In this document: positions 1-8,992 of the stretch, piece by piece | Layout: the number at the start of each line of letters is the position of its first letter | Numbering within the stretch: position 1 is the first letter of the stretch | Source of the DNA: Cyclobacterium jeungdonense | GTDB lineage: Bacteria; Bacteroidota; Bacteroidia; Cytophagales; Cyclobacteriaceae | Assembly: GCF_010994275.1 (NCBI RefSeq) | Contig: NZ_WMCD01000001.1 | Location: forward strand, 248,001-312,000 | DNA length: 64,000 nucleotides | Reading direction: 5' to 3' | Translations under genes and position numbers: made by a program | Notes under the pieces: model-generated | The model's input: the letters and a program-made list of their open reading frames with translations, nothing else | Databases searched by the model: none | Told to the model about the DNA's origin: nothing

Positions 1-1059
1 TTGACCAATTATTTTTACTATCCAAAAGGAACTGTTTGGAAAAAAATAATTCAAACTTTTTTGCATTTTTTAAGGCACTTGAATAAACTCAATTTTCAAA
101 CGCTAAAAAGATTGATTAAACCCTTAAGAAACAAGTCTATAGAACGACTGTTTTTATACAATTATTTAACTATGCCTGCTTTATCTAATTTGGATGTTCT
201 TCATGCCCATTTTGGAGAAATAGGAGTTATTGCAGCCAAAATGAAGGCTTGTGGGTTATTACCAAAAACCAACTTGGTAGTTTCCTTTCACGGCCATGAT
301 ATCTTCCCTTACAAAAGAGATATTTACAAAGAGGAATACAAGATTTTTAAAGATTTTGCTGACGCTTTGTTGGTTAATTCTTCTTACAGCAAATCACTTC
401 TTCAGGACATTTTCCCATTTTCTCAGGTAAGGATTATTTCTGTTGGGTTGAGCTTGGAATATTTCAAACCTGAAGGCTATCTTACCCCAAAAGTGAGGCT
501 GGTGTTTTTGGGGAGGTTGGTCCATCTTAAAGGAGGACTTTTAATGATTGAGGTTTTCCATCGACTTTCACAAAAAAATCCGGAATTGGAATTGGTCATG
601 ATAGGGGAAGGTAAAAAAAGAAAAGAGATAGAAGATAAAATAATAGAATATGGTTTAGGGGATTCAGTTTTTTTGAAAGGCGAACTTTCACATGACCAAG
701 TAATAAGTGAATTTAAGTCATCCTCAATTTATGTTTATCCGGGACTTTTTGATTCTTTTTTCAAAGCAGGAGATACCCAAGGCCTTGTCGTGCAGGAAGC
801 CCAGGCGATGGAATTGCCTGTGGTTTGTTCTGATATTGGAGGGATTAAGTATGGGATGGTAAATGGTGAAACCGGGTTTTTGGTGGAAGAAGGGGATGTC
901 GATGGATTTGTTGGTAAAATACAGTTGTTGATTGACCAACCTGAGTTAAGGCTGAAGATGGGAAAATCGGGTAGAGATTTTGTCAAAAAGCACTTTGATT
1001 CAAAAGTAATAGGCGATCAATTGATGTCAGTTTACACGGAAATCCTTCCTAAAAACTGA
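1..1059 (+). CDS. Family 4 glycosyltransferase, probably 5'-truncated
   Basis: Retaining GT-B glycosyltransferase of the GT4/WcaL type, expected to add a sugar to a lipid-linked polysaccharide repeat at the cytoplasmic membrane. Visible are a HAHFG motif near residue 70, FHGHD near residue 97, and the C-terminal nucleotide-sugar site with EAQAMELPVVCSDIGG near residue 268 followed by GETGFLV. The frame is open from base 1 (TTG), and family members usually carry about 40-50 further N-terminal residues, so the true start probably lies outside the window. It leads a run of same-strand glycosyltransferases with gaps of only a few bases. AT-rich like its neighbours up to 7.85 kb. The acceptor sugar cannot be read from sequence. 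Confidence 0.88.
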   Translation: MTNYFYYPKGTVWKKIIQTFLHFLRHLNKLNFQTLKRLIKPLRNKSIERLFLYNYLTMPALSNLDVLHAHFGEIGVIAAKMKACGLLPKTNLVVSFHGHDIFPYKRDIYKEEYKIFKDFADALLVNSSYSKSLLQDIFPFSQVRIISVGLSLEYFKPEGYLTPKVRLVFLGRLVHLKGGLLMIEVFHRLSQKNPELELVMIGEGKKRKEIEDKIIEYGLGDSVFLKGELSHDQVISEFKSSSIYVYPGLFDSFFKAGDTQGLVVQEAQAMELPVVCSDIGGIKYGMVNGETGFLVEEGDVDGFVGKIQLLIDQPELRLKMGKSGRDFVKKHFDSKVIGDQLMSVYTEILPKN

Positions 1060-1063
1060 ATCT

Positions 1064-1945
1064 GTGAGTCCATATTTTTCTATTATCATTCCTGTTTACC
1101 GTGATAAATCAAGGTTAAAATTATGCTTGGATAAGATTGGAAAATTTTCCGATACCGGTTTTGAATTTGAAGTCATTGTGGTTAACAATGATCCTGGAAA
1201 TCCGGTTCTCGATTTGGATCCAAACCAATACCCTTATTCTCTGAAAGAAATTTATGAACCTATTCCTGGATCATATGCCGCAAGAAATAAAGGTATTCAG
1301 GAATCTGAAGGGAAGATTTTCGGATTTACTGATTCAGATTGTCTTCCAACCGATGATTGGCTAGCTGTGGCTTTCAATCAATTTTCAAAAGATAAAAATC
1401 AGGCGATAGGAATACTAACTGGGCCGGTTCCTTTGTTTTATCAAAACCCAAACTGTCTATCCGATGCGGAGCTGTATGAAAAATACACTGGATTTACTAC
1501 TGAATCTTATGCCAAGGAAGGTCATGCCATCACTGCAAATTGGTTTAGTCCAGCTTCGATCATTAAGGAATTCGGGGGATTCAATGCCAAACTTAAATCT
1601 AACGGAGATTCCGAATTGTCAGGCAGGATTTCCAAAAAATACAGGATTGTCTATTCCCCCAACCTGATTGTCCGGCATCCGGCCAGGTATCATACGAATG
1701 AATTGGTAAACAAATATAAGCGACTTTTGGGAGGGGCTTATACTCGAAAGTTTCAAGAAAATCATGCTGCATTTCGAATTCATCTATTCAAGTTTTTGTG
1801 GGCGAGGTATCGGTTTGCGATCAAGCGTTTATTTACACTTTCTCCGAAAGAGTCTCTTCCGATCTTAAGGGTTTGTCATGCCATTAATTTAGGTTCGATT
1901 CAAGAATATTTTAACTTGATCAAAGGAGGGAAAACCAAAAGGTAA
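1064..1945 (+). CDS. Family 2 glycosyltransferase
   Basis: GT-A fold inverting glycosyltransferase. The N-terminus has the IIIPVYRD strand (residues 7-14), then VVNNDPGNP and a TDSDC segment near residue 90 acting as the DxD metal/nucleotide site. A GDSELSGRI-like segment follows in the acceptor half. The start is GTG at 1064, four bases after the preceding stop, so translation is probably coupled. No membrane segments are evident, so the enzyme should act on the inner face of the membrane. Part of the polysaccharide cluster; sugar specificity is unknown. Confidence 0.9.
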   Translation: MSPYFSIIIPVYRDKSRLKLCLDKIGKFSDTGFEFEVIVVNNDPGNPVLDLDPNQYPYSLKEIYEPIPGSYAARNKGIQESEGKIFGFTDSDCLPTDDWLAVAFNQFSKDKNQAIGILTGPVPLFYQNPNCLSDAELYEKYTGFTTESYAKEGHAITANWFSPASIIKEFGGFNAKLKSNGDSELSGRISKKYRIVYSPNLIVRHPARYHTNELVNKYKRLLGGAYTRKFQENHAAFRIHLFKFLWARYRFAIKRLFTLSPKESLPILRVCHAINLGSIQEYFNLIKGGKTKR

Positions 1946-2920
1946 ATGCGAGAAGCGAGAAATGAGAGAAGAGAACCTTTGGTATCTATCATTATACCAG
2001 TTTATAATAAAGCTGATTTTGTTAGGGAATCCTTGGAATCGGCATTGGCACAGACTTATCCGAATATTGAATTGGTCTTGGTCAATGATGGTTCAACGGA
2101 TTCTTCATTGGCTATTTTAGAAGAATACCGATCGAAATTTCCAGAAAAGATTATGTTGATCGATCAGGAAAACGGAGGAGTTTCCAAGGCTACTAATGTA
2201 GGAATTCGGGCAAGTAAGGGAGCGTTTATACAATTTTTGGATGCGGATGATTTGTTGTCTCCAGACAAGATTGAAAATCAGGTCAGGATATTGGAAGGTA
2301 ATTCCCCTTTTGCACTGGCCTCCTGCGAATGGGTAAATTTTAAGAATGATATCTCGCAATTTATTAGATTACCCTATGGAGTATTTCAGAATTATGAGAC
2401 AGGCTTGGATTGGTTGTTGTATTCTTGGAATAAGCAGGAAATGATGGCAGATTCTTCCTGGCTTACTTCAAAGGCTTTATTAAATTTAGCCGGGCAATGG
2501 GATGAATCCTTATCAATCAATCAGGATGGTGAATTTTTTATGCGGGTATTATTGAAGAGTGAAAAAGTGATCTTTGACCCCAAATCAAAAGCCTATTATA
2601 GGACATTGAATGAAACCAGCGTAAGTAAGCAACAATCTTATTTGGCCGCACAGTCTTTATTGGATTCTTTCAGAAAGTATCAAAATGAGATTTTGAATGT
2701 AGAAGATTCCAAAAGAGTCAGGCTGGCATTGAAGCGTGTATATATGAAATTCATTTACGATGTCTATCCGATGTATCCGAATTTGATCAAAAAAGCCAAG
2801 GATTTGATGTGGAAATTGGATATAAATGAAAAAGTATTTATCGCCGGTCCCAAATTTCAAAAACTTTCCAGGTTTATTGGATTTGAAAATGCCCTCCGTC
2901 TGAAACGGATTTTACAATAA
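1946..2920 (+). CDS. Family 2 glycosyltransferase
   Basis: GT-A glycosyltransferase with SIIIPVYNKADF (about residues 14-25), LVNDGSTDSS (about 46-55) and the DxD site in FLDADD (near residue 96). The second half is the variable acceptor domain. The ATG at 1946 abuts the previous stop codon (TAA then ATG), so the two genes are almost certainly co-translated. The first dozen residues (MREARNERREP) look like a non-conserved extension before the Rossmann strand, and a slightly later start cannot be excluded. Cytoplasmic, in the surface-polysaccharide operon. Donor and acceptor unknown. Confidence 0.9.
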   Translation: MREARNERREPLVSIIIPVYNKADFVRESLESALAQTYPNIELVLVNDGSTDSSLAILEEYRSKFPEKIMLIDQENGGVSKATNVGIRASKGAFIQFLDADDLLSPDKIENQVRILEGNSPFALASCEWVNFKNDISQFIRLPYGVFQNYETGLDWLLYSWNKQEMMADSSWLTSKALLNLAGQWDESLSINQDGEFFMRVLLKSEKVIFDPKSKAYYRTLNETSVSKQQSYLAAQSLLDSFRKYQNEILNVEDSKRVRLALKRVYMKFIYDVYPMYPNLIKKAKDLMWKLDINEKVFIAGPKFQKLSRFIGFENALRLKRILQ

Positions 2921-2939
2921 CCTAAAAGGATTAACTATT

Positions 2940-3866
2940 TTGTTCTCAGTTATTATCCCCTTATACAATAAAAGGCAATTTATCTCTAGGTCAATTGATT
3001 CGGTTTTGAACCAATATTTTTCTGATTTTGAGATCATTGTGGTAGATGATGGGTCTACGGATGGAGGTGGGGAATTTGTAGCTGCTCAATATGGATCAAA
3101 AGTCAAGTTGATTTATCAAGACAATCAAGGTGTTTCGGTTGCCAGAAATAAAGGAATACAAAATGCGGAATTTGAGTATATAGCTTTTTTGGATGCCGAC
3201 GATATGTGGCACCCGTATTTTTTGTATTGGATGCACCATGTAATGGAAAAATTTCCTGAGGTGAAAATGCTTGGAAGTTCTTATTCCAATGTGGCTTTGC
3301 CCGAAAAATTTGAAAATCCCATAATTTCTGAGATTGAGGATTATTTTGCACAGGCTGATTACAATACTTTGTTTACTTCATCTTCGACGGTCATCCATCA
3401 AGGTTTTTTCCAATATAGAGAAGGTTTTAAAACTCATTTGACAAAGGGGGAGGACATAGATGTCTGGTTACGGGCTTTTGATTGGTTCAAGAAAGCCTAT
3501 TATGTCCGTGCCCCTTTGGTGTTTTATGATTTGAAGGCTTCTGAAAGCTTGAAATGTAACCCAAATCTTCATCAGACTATATTTTGTGAAATTTACAATG
3601 AGGATTTTATCATTTCGGATTACTTCCCCTCTTGGCAGACTTTTCGAGATAAATATTTGATGCTTAATCTTTTTCAATATTTTGACAGAAAAGTAAATTA
3701 TCCTATTGCAAAAAAATTGCTTCGACAAAGGAATAATCCCTATACGTTAAGTCAGCTTCCCTATTTATTGCCTTTTTCATTTTCTAGATATATTCTCCGC
3801 AATCGCCGATTAAAGAAACTAGTCCTAAACTATCTTAAATTTTGTTTTAGGTACATCTACAAGTAA
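2940..3866 (+). CDS. Family 2 glycosyltransferase
   Basis: GT-A glycosyltransferase opening directly with FSVIIPLYNK, then VVDDGSTDGG and the DxD motif in FLDADDMW near residue 84. The start is a TTG at 2940; it is chosen because the protein then begins exactly at the conserved beta strand and an AAAGGA stretch lies about ten bases upstream. The C-terminal part is basic and hydrophobic, perhaps peripheral to the membrane. It sits 19 bases after the previous gene and one base before the next. The sugar transferred cannot be deduced. Confidence 0.88.
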   Translation: MFSVIIPLYNKRQFISRSIDSVLNQYFSDFEIIVVDDGSTDGGGEFVAAQYGSKVKLIYQDNQGVSVARNKGIQNAEFEYIAFLDADDMWHPYFLYWMHHVMEKFPEVKMLGSSYSNVALPEKFENPIISEIEDYFAQADYNTLFTSSSTVIHQGFFQYREGFKTHLTKGEDIDVWLRAFDWFKKAYYVRAPLVFYDLKASESLKCNPNLHQTIFCEIYNEDFIISDYFPSWQTFRDKYLMLNLFQYFDRKVNYPIAKKLLRQRNNPYTLSQLPYLLPFSFSRYILRNRRLKKLVLNYLKFCFRYIYK

Positions 3867-3867
3867 T

Positions 3868-5001
3868 ATGAAAATTTTAAGGGTAGTTTCTGAGTTAGAT
3901 TTTGGAGGTGTAGAGCAGGTACTGGCCATATCAGTTCCATATTTGGTCCATTCCAAAAGGATTGAAGTACTGATAGTTGTACTGGGCAAGGGAGGTAGGG
4001 TTTCAGAAAGAATGATTCAGAATGGTTTTTCGGTCATTGTTTTGAACCAAGCAACAAAAATCCCGAATATCAAGCTTGTTTTCCAATTAAAAAATCTCAT
4101 TAGAAATGAGAAACCAGATGTGGTACACTGTCAGGGTTCAGAGGCCAATTTTCATGGACTGTGGGCAGCAACTATGGCCGATGTAAAAATCAAAATCGGA
4201 GAGGAGATCGGATTGCCCGATCATCACTCGTATTGGAAATGGGTATTTAAATGGATATACCGAAAAGCTAATCGGGTAATAGGTATTTCGGAGGCAGTTA
4301 AAAATTGTATTGTTGAATTGCGGGAAGTAAAAGGGGATAAGGTGAGTGTATTGTATAATCCCGTTTCTATTGATGAGAAGAGAGTAGATTTCTCTCGTAT
4401 TCCTTACTTTCGAAAAGACAAAGGAAATTGCACAGTTGATATGTCTGGCAAGCAAAAAAATAATAACTCTTTTGTTTATGTAACTACTTGTAGGTTGGTG
4501 CCGATCAAGAATTTGGAGAGATTGATTAAGGCATTTTCAATATTGCTAAAAGTTCATAATAATAAGAATATGGAGTTATGGATTGTGGGGGATGGGCCAT
4601 CGAAAGAATCATTGATGCAGCTAGTCAAACAGTTTGGGATTCAGGATAGCGTTAAATTTTCCGGTTTTCAGGAAAATGTTTTTCAATTTTTGGCACATGC
4701 GGATGTGTTTGTATTACCATCCTTGAGGGAAGGTTCTTCTGTGGCACTTGCTGAAGCCATGTCTAATGGTTTGCCTTCTATAGTCACGCAAATTGGTGGT
4801 GCAAGAGAAGTATTGGGAGAAAGCCATTCTGGTTTTCTTGTTGATCCTTTCAGTACGGATTCTATTTTATCGGCTATGCTAAACATGTTTGAATTATCTG
4901 AGGAAGAAAGAAAAGAGATGGGAAAAATGGCCAAAAAAGCTTCCCAAAGGTTTTCAATTGAAACATATATCGAAGATTTATTGGAAGTCTATAAAGGGTA
5001 A
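3868..5001 (+). CDS. Family 4 glycosyltransferase
   Basis: GT-B glycosyltransferase. The N-terminal domain has the GGVEQ loop (residues 13-17) typical of GT4 enzymes. The C-terminal domain has VTTCRLVPIKNLERL, IVGDGPSKESL and the donor-binding segment REGSSVALAEAMSNGLPSIV with the conserved E-x7-E spacing, then GFLVDPF. Length (377 residues) is normal. Starts one base after the previous stop. Cytoplasmic enzyme of the polysaccharide operon. It resembles the next gene in its N-terminal GGVEQ block, consistent with an old duplication. Confidence 0.9.
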   Translation: MKILRVVSELDFGGVEQVLAISVPYLVHSKRIEVLIVVLGKGGRVSERMIQNGFSVIVLNQATKIPNIKLVFQLKNLIRNEKPDVVHCQGSEANFHGLWAATMADVKIKIGEEIGLPDHHSYWKWVFKWIYRKANRVIGISEAVKNCIVELREVKGDKVSVLYNPVSIDEKRVDFSRIPYFRKDKGNCTVDMSGKQKNNNSFVYVTTCRLVPIKNLERLIKAFSILLKVHNNKNMELWIVGDGPSKESLMQLVKQFGIQDSVKFSGFQENVFQFLAHADVFVLPSLREGSSVALAEAMSNGLPSIVTQIGGAREVLGESHSGFLVDPFSTDSILSAMLNMFELSEEERKEMGKMAKKASQRFSIETYIEDLLEVYKG

Positions 5002-5002
5002 A

Positions 5003-6160
5003 TTGGCATCAGGGGATAAAATTCGGGTATTACATTGTATAGAAACCATATCTTCGGGAGGGGTGGAACAGACTCGTCTCACCCTTTTCAGAGGATTAGA
5101 CAAGGAGAAGTATGAGAATAGGGTGGTTTGTACTTGGGCAGGTGGTCCAATGGCTATAGCCATCGAAAATGAGGGCGTTGAAATTACTCAAGTAGGATCA
5201 TTCCAGCATCCATTTGAAATGGATAAACATTTTACCTTACTTCAAGTAATCAGGAAATTCAGGCCTCATATCATCCATGGGGGGGTGTTTGAAGGCATGA
5301 CCATGGCCACAATTGGGGGAATTTTTGGAAGGGTTCCAATTGTTATTCTTGAAGAAACCTCAGATCCTCAGAACAGGTCTCGAAAAGCTAATTTTTTGTT
5401 GAAAATCTATTCAATATTTGCTGATAAGGTTCAGGCAATATCGCCTGAAGTGGGACAATATTTAGCAGAAATCACAAAAATCAGTCAAGAAAAGATTGAA
5501 GTTATCGCAAATGGAGTTCCTTTACCCAAATTATCAGATCATAGACTAATATTAGAAGCGAAGAAGCAATACGGAATTAAAAAGAAAGATTTTGTGGTTG
5601 GGTTTGTGGGGAGGTTGTTTAATGACCAGAAAAGAGTTTCTGATTTAGTTGAAGCAGTTTCAATGTTGGAAATCCCTAATTTAAGACTTCTCATAGTAGG
5701 AGAAGGAAAGGATAAAGCCCTTCTTTTGGATATAATAACTGAATTTGGAATAAGCGACAAAGTTATTTTTGTTGGCTATCAGCCAGATCCTCATCTTTTT
5801 TATGATTTAATGGATATACTTTGTGTTCCATCTTCTCGCGAAGGATTTGGATTGGTTGCTGTAGAAGGAATGCTTCATAGGTTACCAATAATCGCTACCA
5901 AAGTTGGGGGATTGCAGAAAGTAGTGGTAAATGATGAAACGGGATTTATAATTTCATCCAATTCACCGAGGGAGATTTCTGAAAAAATCCAAGTACTCTA
6001 CTTCTCTCCAAAATTGAGAAAAGAGATGGGTAATATGGGGTATCAAAGGGCTTTCAAGAAATATTCTTCAGAAAGGTATGTGCGAGAAGTAGAGCATATG
6101 TATCAAAGTCTTTTATTGAAGCTAAATACTTTAACCTTTTTAAAAACCAAAAAAAAATGA
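5003..6160 (+). CDS. Family 4 glycosyltransferase, TTG start
   Basis: GT-B glycosyltransferase with KIRVLHCIETISSGGVEQTR at the N-terminus, a FVGRLFNDQKRV block in the linker to the second domain, IVGEGKDKALL, and the donor site SREGFGLVAVEGMLHRLP. The frame stays open upstream to an ATG at 4889, but that extension lies entirely inside the preceding gene and has no glycosyltransferase character. The TTG at 5003, two bases after the preceding stop, puts the first beta strand at residue 6 as in homologues and is preferred, giving 385 residues. Last gene of the AT-rich run before a 447-base gap. Confidence 0.85.
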   Translation: MASGDKIRVLHCIETISSGGVEQTRLTLFRGLDKEKYENRVVCTWAGGPMAIAIENEGVEITQVGSFQHPFEMDKHFTLLQVIRKFRPHIIHGGVFEGMTMATIGGIFGRVPIVILEETSDPQNRSRKANFLLKIYSIFADKVQAISPEVGQYLAEITKISQEKIEVIANGVPLPKLSDHRLILEAKKQYGIKKKDFVVGFVGRLFNDQKRVSDLVEAVSMLEIPNLRLLIVGEGKDKALLLDIITEFGISDKVIFVGYQPDPHLFYDLMDILCVPSSREGFGLVAVEGMLHRLPIIATKVGGLQKVVVNDETGFIISSNSPREISEKIQVLYFSPKLRKEMGNMGYQRAFKKYSSERYVREVEHMYQSLLLKLNTLTFLKTKKK

Positions 6161-6607
6161 AATTGAAACTATTATTTTCCCTGAGTAATTTTCAATAATA
6201 ATCCCTATTAAAAAACAAGTCAAATCGAAATGAAATTTCATAATATAATCGTTTAAAACTAATCTCTCTTAAAATTCAAATGATTACTCCAAATTAATGG
6301 TAGTCCCCATTGTGGTGTTAAATGAGAGATTTGACTTTTTTGCTTCATGTCCATTGTCTACCTCAGTGAAGATAGAAATACTAAATACCGTAAAACACGC
6401 AAAGTGGAAAATGGAGGAAGCAAGGTAAAAATGGAACAGAGAAAATTACACATGTGAAAGCTGTTTTTTGGAAATCGAAAACTTATACCTTAGCCTCTTG
6501 ACATCCAAGGGGATTAAATTTGATTCTGGAAAAATGGTGAACCAATAGTTCAAGGAGATTTTTTTGGACTGATTAAAACGATGGGCGATAAATAAAATAG
6601 AGATCAA
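6161..6607. other. Intergenic gap within the polysaccharide locus
   Basis: AT-rich stretch of 447 bases with no convincing open frame on either strand and no strong terminator. It contains a perfect 12-base palindrome (ATGAAATTTCAT, 6230-6241). Several short frames are broken by stops, so a decayed gene is possible but cannot be shown. It probably holds the promoter of the following membrane protein. Confidence 0.4.
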
Positions 6608-7849
6608 TTGTTAGATATTATTTTCATTGTTTTAGGAATTATTGCCTTAGTGAACTCCAATTCATCGATGGCTAGGAAATTCAGGATTCCTTTCAAGTAT
6701 GAGATGCATCTGCATTATCTGCTATTTTACCATGTTTTTTTCAGTATGTTCTTCACTTGGTATATTCTCAATTTTGGTGGAGATTCTTATGGTTACTGGA
6801 GGTTTGGGATGGAGCAAGTAATTATAAGAGATCCAAGTTGGATGAAATATTGGGGAGAAAGCACCAAATTTATCCTGTGGCTATGTTACTTTCCAAGCCG
6901 GGTTTTGGGCTTAAGTTATCTTACCGGAAATATCCTTTTTGGCTTTTTAGGTTTTATTGGCATCAGGTATATTTTCGTAATGGTGGCTGATCTTTTTCCT
7001 ACCAACCATTCTGTTTTAAATGTCCCGTTGTTTCCATCGGTTTTCTATTTTTTGAACCTACATTTTTGGTCCGCAGGGGTTGGAAAGGATGCAATCAGTT
7101 TTTGGGGAATAGCATGGTTTTTATTTGCCATTCAACATTATAGGTCAAGATGGTGGCAGGGATTGATAGCCTTGTTTTTTGTGTATATGACAAGACCTCA
7201 TATGGGGCTAGCCCTATTGTCTGGTTCGGGGATAGCAATTCTAATGGGTTCGGAAATCAAGCCAGCAGTAAAGACAGTTTTAGGTTCAATAGCGCTTGTT
7301 GCTGCTGTTTATCTGAGTTCAAGTACATTGGAATCTTTGAAGCTAGATGATTTTTCATTCGAAACGTTAGAGGAATTTACAGGTACCAAAGTCAATGATC
7401 TAAATACAAATAATGTAGGTTCTGGAGTTAATTTGAGTTCTTATTCATTACCTATGAAGCTTTTTACTTATATGTTCAGACCCCTGTTTTTCGATGCACA
7501 TAATTTTGTAGCTTTCTTTTCATCCTTTGAGAATGCCCTGTACCTCTGGTTAAGTTTCTTTATTTACCGGAATTGGACTCCTGAGGCTATCCGGGATATG
7601 CCGCTATTTATCAAGGCAGGGATGATTACCTTTATACCTGTTACTGTTGCATTTATGAATTCACTCAGTAACTTAGGAATTGTCATGCGCATGAAAAACA
7701 TGACCATGATCTATTTTTTGTTGTTTTGTCTTTTCTTGATCGTTCACAATAAAAAGCAACGGTATGTGCGAGCCATGGATCGGAAACGCTACTATCAAAA
7801 AAGGCAGGCCATTATTGAGCAGAAAAAGGCACTGTCCCAAAATGACTGA
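6608..7849 (+). CDS. Polytopic membrane protein, Wzy/EpsG-like polymerase candidate
   Basis: About 413 residues with some ten hydrophobic segments, which suits a polysaccharide polymerase or EpsG-type protein. Landmarks are GGDSYGYWR in an early loop, LHFWSAGVGKDA, TRPHMG, MFRPLFFDAHN, and NSLSNLGIVMRMKN near the C-terminus, followed by a basic tail. The same landmarks recur in the protein at 10184-11350, so the two are paralogues. The TTG at 6608 is chosen because it is the first possible start; an internal ATG would remove the first membrane segment. Position among glycosyltransferases supports a role in chain polymerisation. This is an inference, since such polymerases share little sequence. 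Confidence 0.7.
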   Translation: MLDIIFIVLGIIALVNSNSSMARKFRIPFKYEMHLHYLLFYHVFFSMFFTWYILNFGGDSYGYWRFGMEQVIIRDPSWMKYWGESTKFILWLCYFPSRVLGLSYLTGNILFGFLGFIGIRYIFVMVADLFPTNHSVLNVPLFPSVFYFLNLHFWSAGVGKDAISFWGIAWFLFAIQHYRSRWWQGLIALFFVYMTRPHMGLALLSGSGIAILMGSEIKPAVKTVLGSIALVAAVYLSSSTLESLKLDDFSFETLEEFTGTKVNDLNTNNVGSGVNLSSYSLPMKLFTYMFRPLFFDAHNFVAFFSSFENALYLWLSFFIYRNWTPEAIRDMPLFIKAGMITFIPVTVAFMNSLSNLGIVMRMKNMTMIYFLLFCLFLIVHNKKQRYVRAMDRKRYYQKRQAIIEQKKALSQND

Positions 7850-7858
7850 GCTAGTTCT

Positions 7859-8938
7859 ATGAAAAAAATCCTTTTCCTTCCCAAATATCCAAGGAAAGGA
7901 GCCAGTAGCCGCTTAAGAACCTATCAGTTTTTGCCTTTCTGGAAGGCGGCCGGTATGGATGTTACCGTATCCCCTTTTTTTACCGGGGCTTATCTTGATT
8001 CCATCTATGCTGATAAAAGACCTCAATACCTGCATGTGCTGGCCTGCTATTGGCGACGATGTAGTGTCTTGATGACGGTGGGGCGTTACGATTTAATCTG
8101 TATTGAAAAGGAATTGTTTCCCTACCTTCCGGCTTTTCCGGAATGGATGCTTTCTAGGTTTAAAGGCTATTGGGTGGATTATGACGATGCGGTCTTTCAT
8201 AATTACGACCTGGGGAAATACGGGCTGGCCTCCCGCTTGATACCTAAGAAAATTGACCGGGTGATGCAATGGGCTAAAGCCGTTTCCGTAGGTAACGACT
8301 ACCTGATGGAACGGGCCCGTCTAGCCGGGGCACAAAAGGTAATCCGTCTCCCTACCGTAATTGATCCGGGACGGTATAAAAAGAAAATTCACCAGGCATC
8401 AGACCCGGTGACCATCGGCTGGATTGGTTCTCCCAGTACGCTTAAATACCTGGATGCCCTGCTCCCGGTATTGGAACGATTAAGCCAGGAATTGGATATT
8501 ACCTTGCTCCTTATTAATGGAAAAAAAAAACCTGCCTATTTGGGAAAGGTACAAATCATTCCCTGGACCGAGGAAGGAGAAGCCGAGGCCCTGCTTCAAA
8601 TGGACATTGGTATGATGCCGCTGCCGGACAACCCCTGGGAAAAGGGTAAATGTGCCTATAAGCTGATCCAATACATGGCCTGTGGACTGCCAGTAGTTGC
8701 CTCCCCAGTCGGCATGAATAAGGAAGTGGTGAGTCATGGGGTGAATGGCTTTCTGGCCCAAACCGATGCCGAATGGATCGCCGCACTTAGCCAGCTAATT
8801 CGAGACTGGACCCTTCGAAAGGCCTTTGGGGAAAAGGGGCACCAACTGGTCATGGAGAATTATACCCTGCACCAGAATTTTGAAAAAATGCAGACCCTGG
8901 TGAATACCCTTGGAAACGAAACCTCAAAAAATGGCTGA
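7859..8938 (+). CDS. GT4-like glycosyltransferase
   Basis: GT-B fold protein of 359 residues. The N-terminus KKILFLPKYPRKGASSRLR is typical of a subgroup that begins with an SSR-x-R loop. A WVDYDDAVFH segment lies near residue 103, and the second domain has IGWIGSPSTLKYL followed by YKLIQYMACGLPVVASPVG, the donor-nucleotide site. Starts 9 bases after the membrane protein. From here the DNA is visibly richer in G and C than the preceding 7.8 kb, suggesting a different origin. Cytoplasmic; substrate unknown. Confidence 0.85.
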   Translation: MKKILFLPKYPRKGASSRLRTYQFLPFWKAAGMDVTVSPFFTGAYLDSIYADKRPQYLHVLACYWRRCSVLMTVGRYDLICIEKELFPYLPAFPEWMLSRFKGYWVDYDDAVFHNYDLGKYGLASRLIPKKIDRVMQWAKAVSVGNDYLMERARLAGAQKVIRLPTVIDPGRYKKKIHQASDPVTIGWIGSPSTLKYLDALLPVLERLSQELDITLLLINGKKKPAYLGKVQIIPWTEEGEAEALLQMDIGMMPLPDNPWEKGKCAYKLIQYMACGLPVVASPVGMNKEVVSHGVNGFLAQTDAEWIAALSQLIRDWTLRKAFGEKGHQLVMENYTLHQNFEKMQTLVNTLGNETSKNG

Positions 8939-8992
8939 TACTTTGAATTCCTATACTTCAGAATACCAGTCGGAGTCTAGCTGCTCCTTCCT

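Noticed and set aside
4889..5002. 5' extension of the glycosyltransferase at 5003
   Set aside because: Lies inside the previous gene and lacks glycosyltransferase character; the TTG at 5003 fits the family start.
6161..6607. Decayed gene in the polysaccharide locus gap
   Set aside because: Short open stretches are interrupted by stops in every frame and none shows a recognisable domain.
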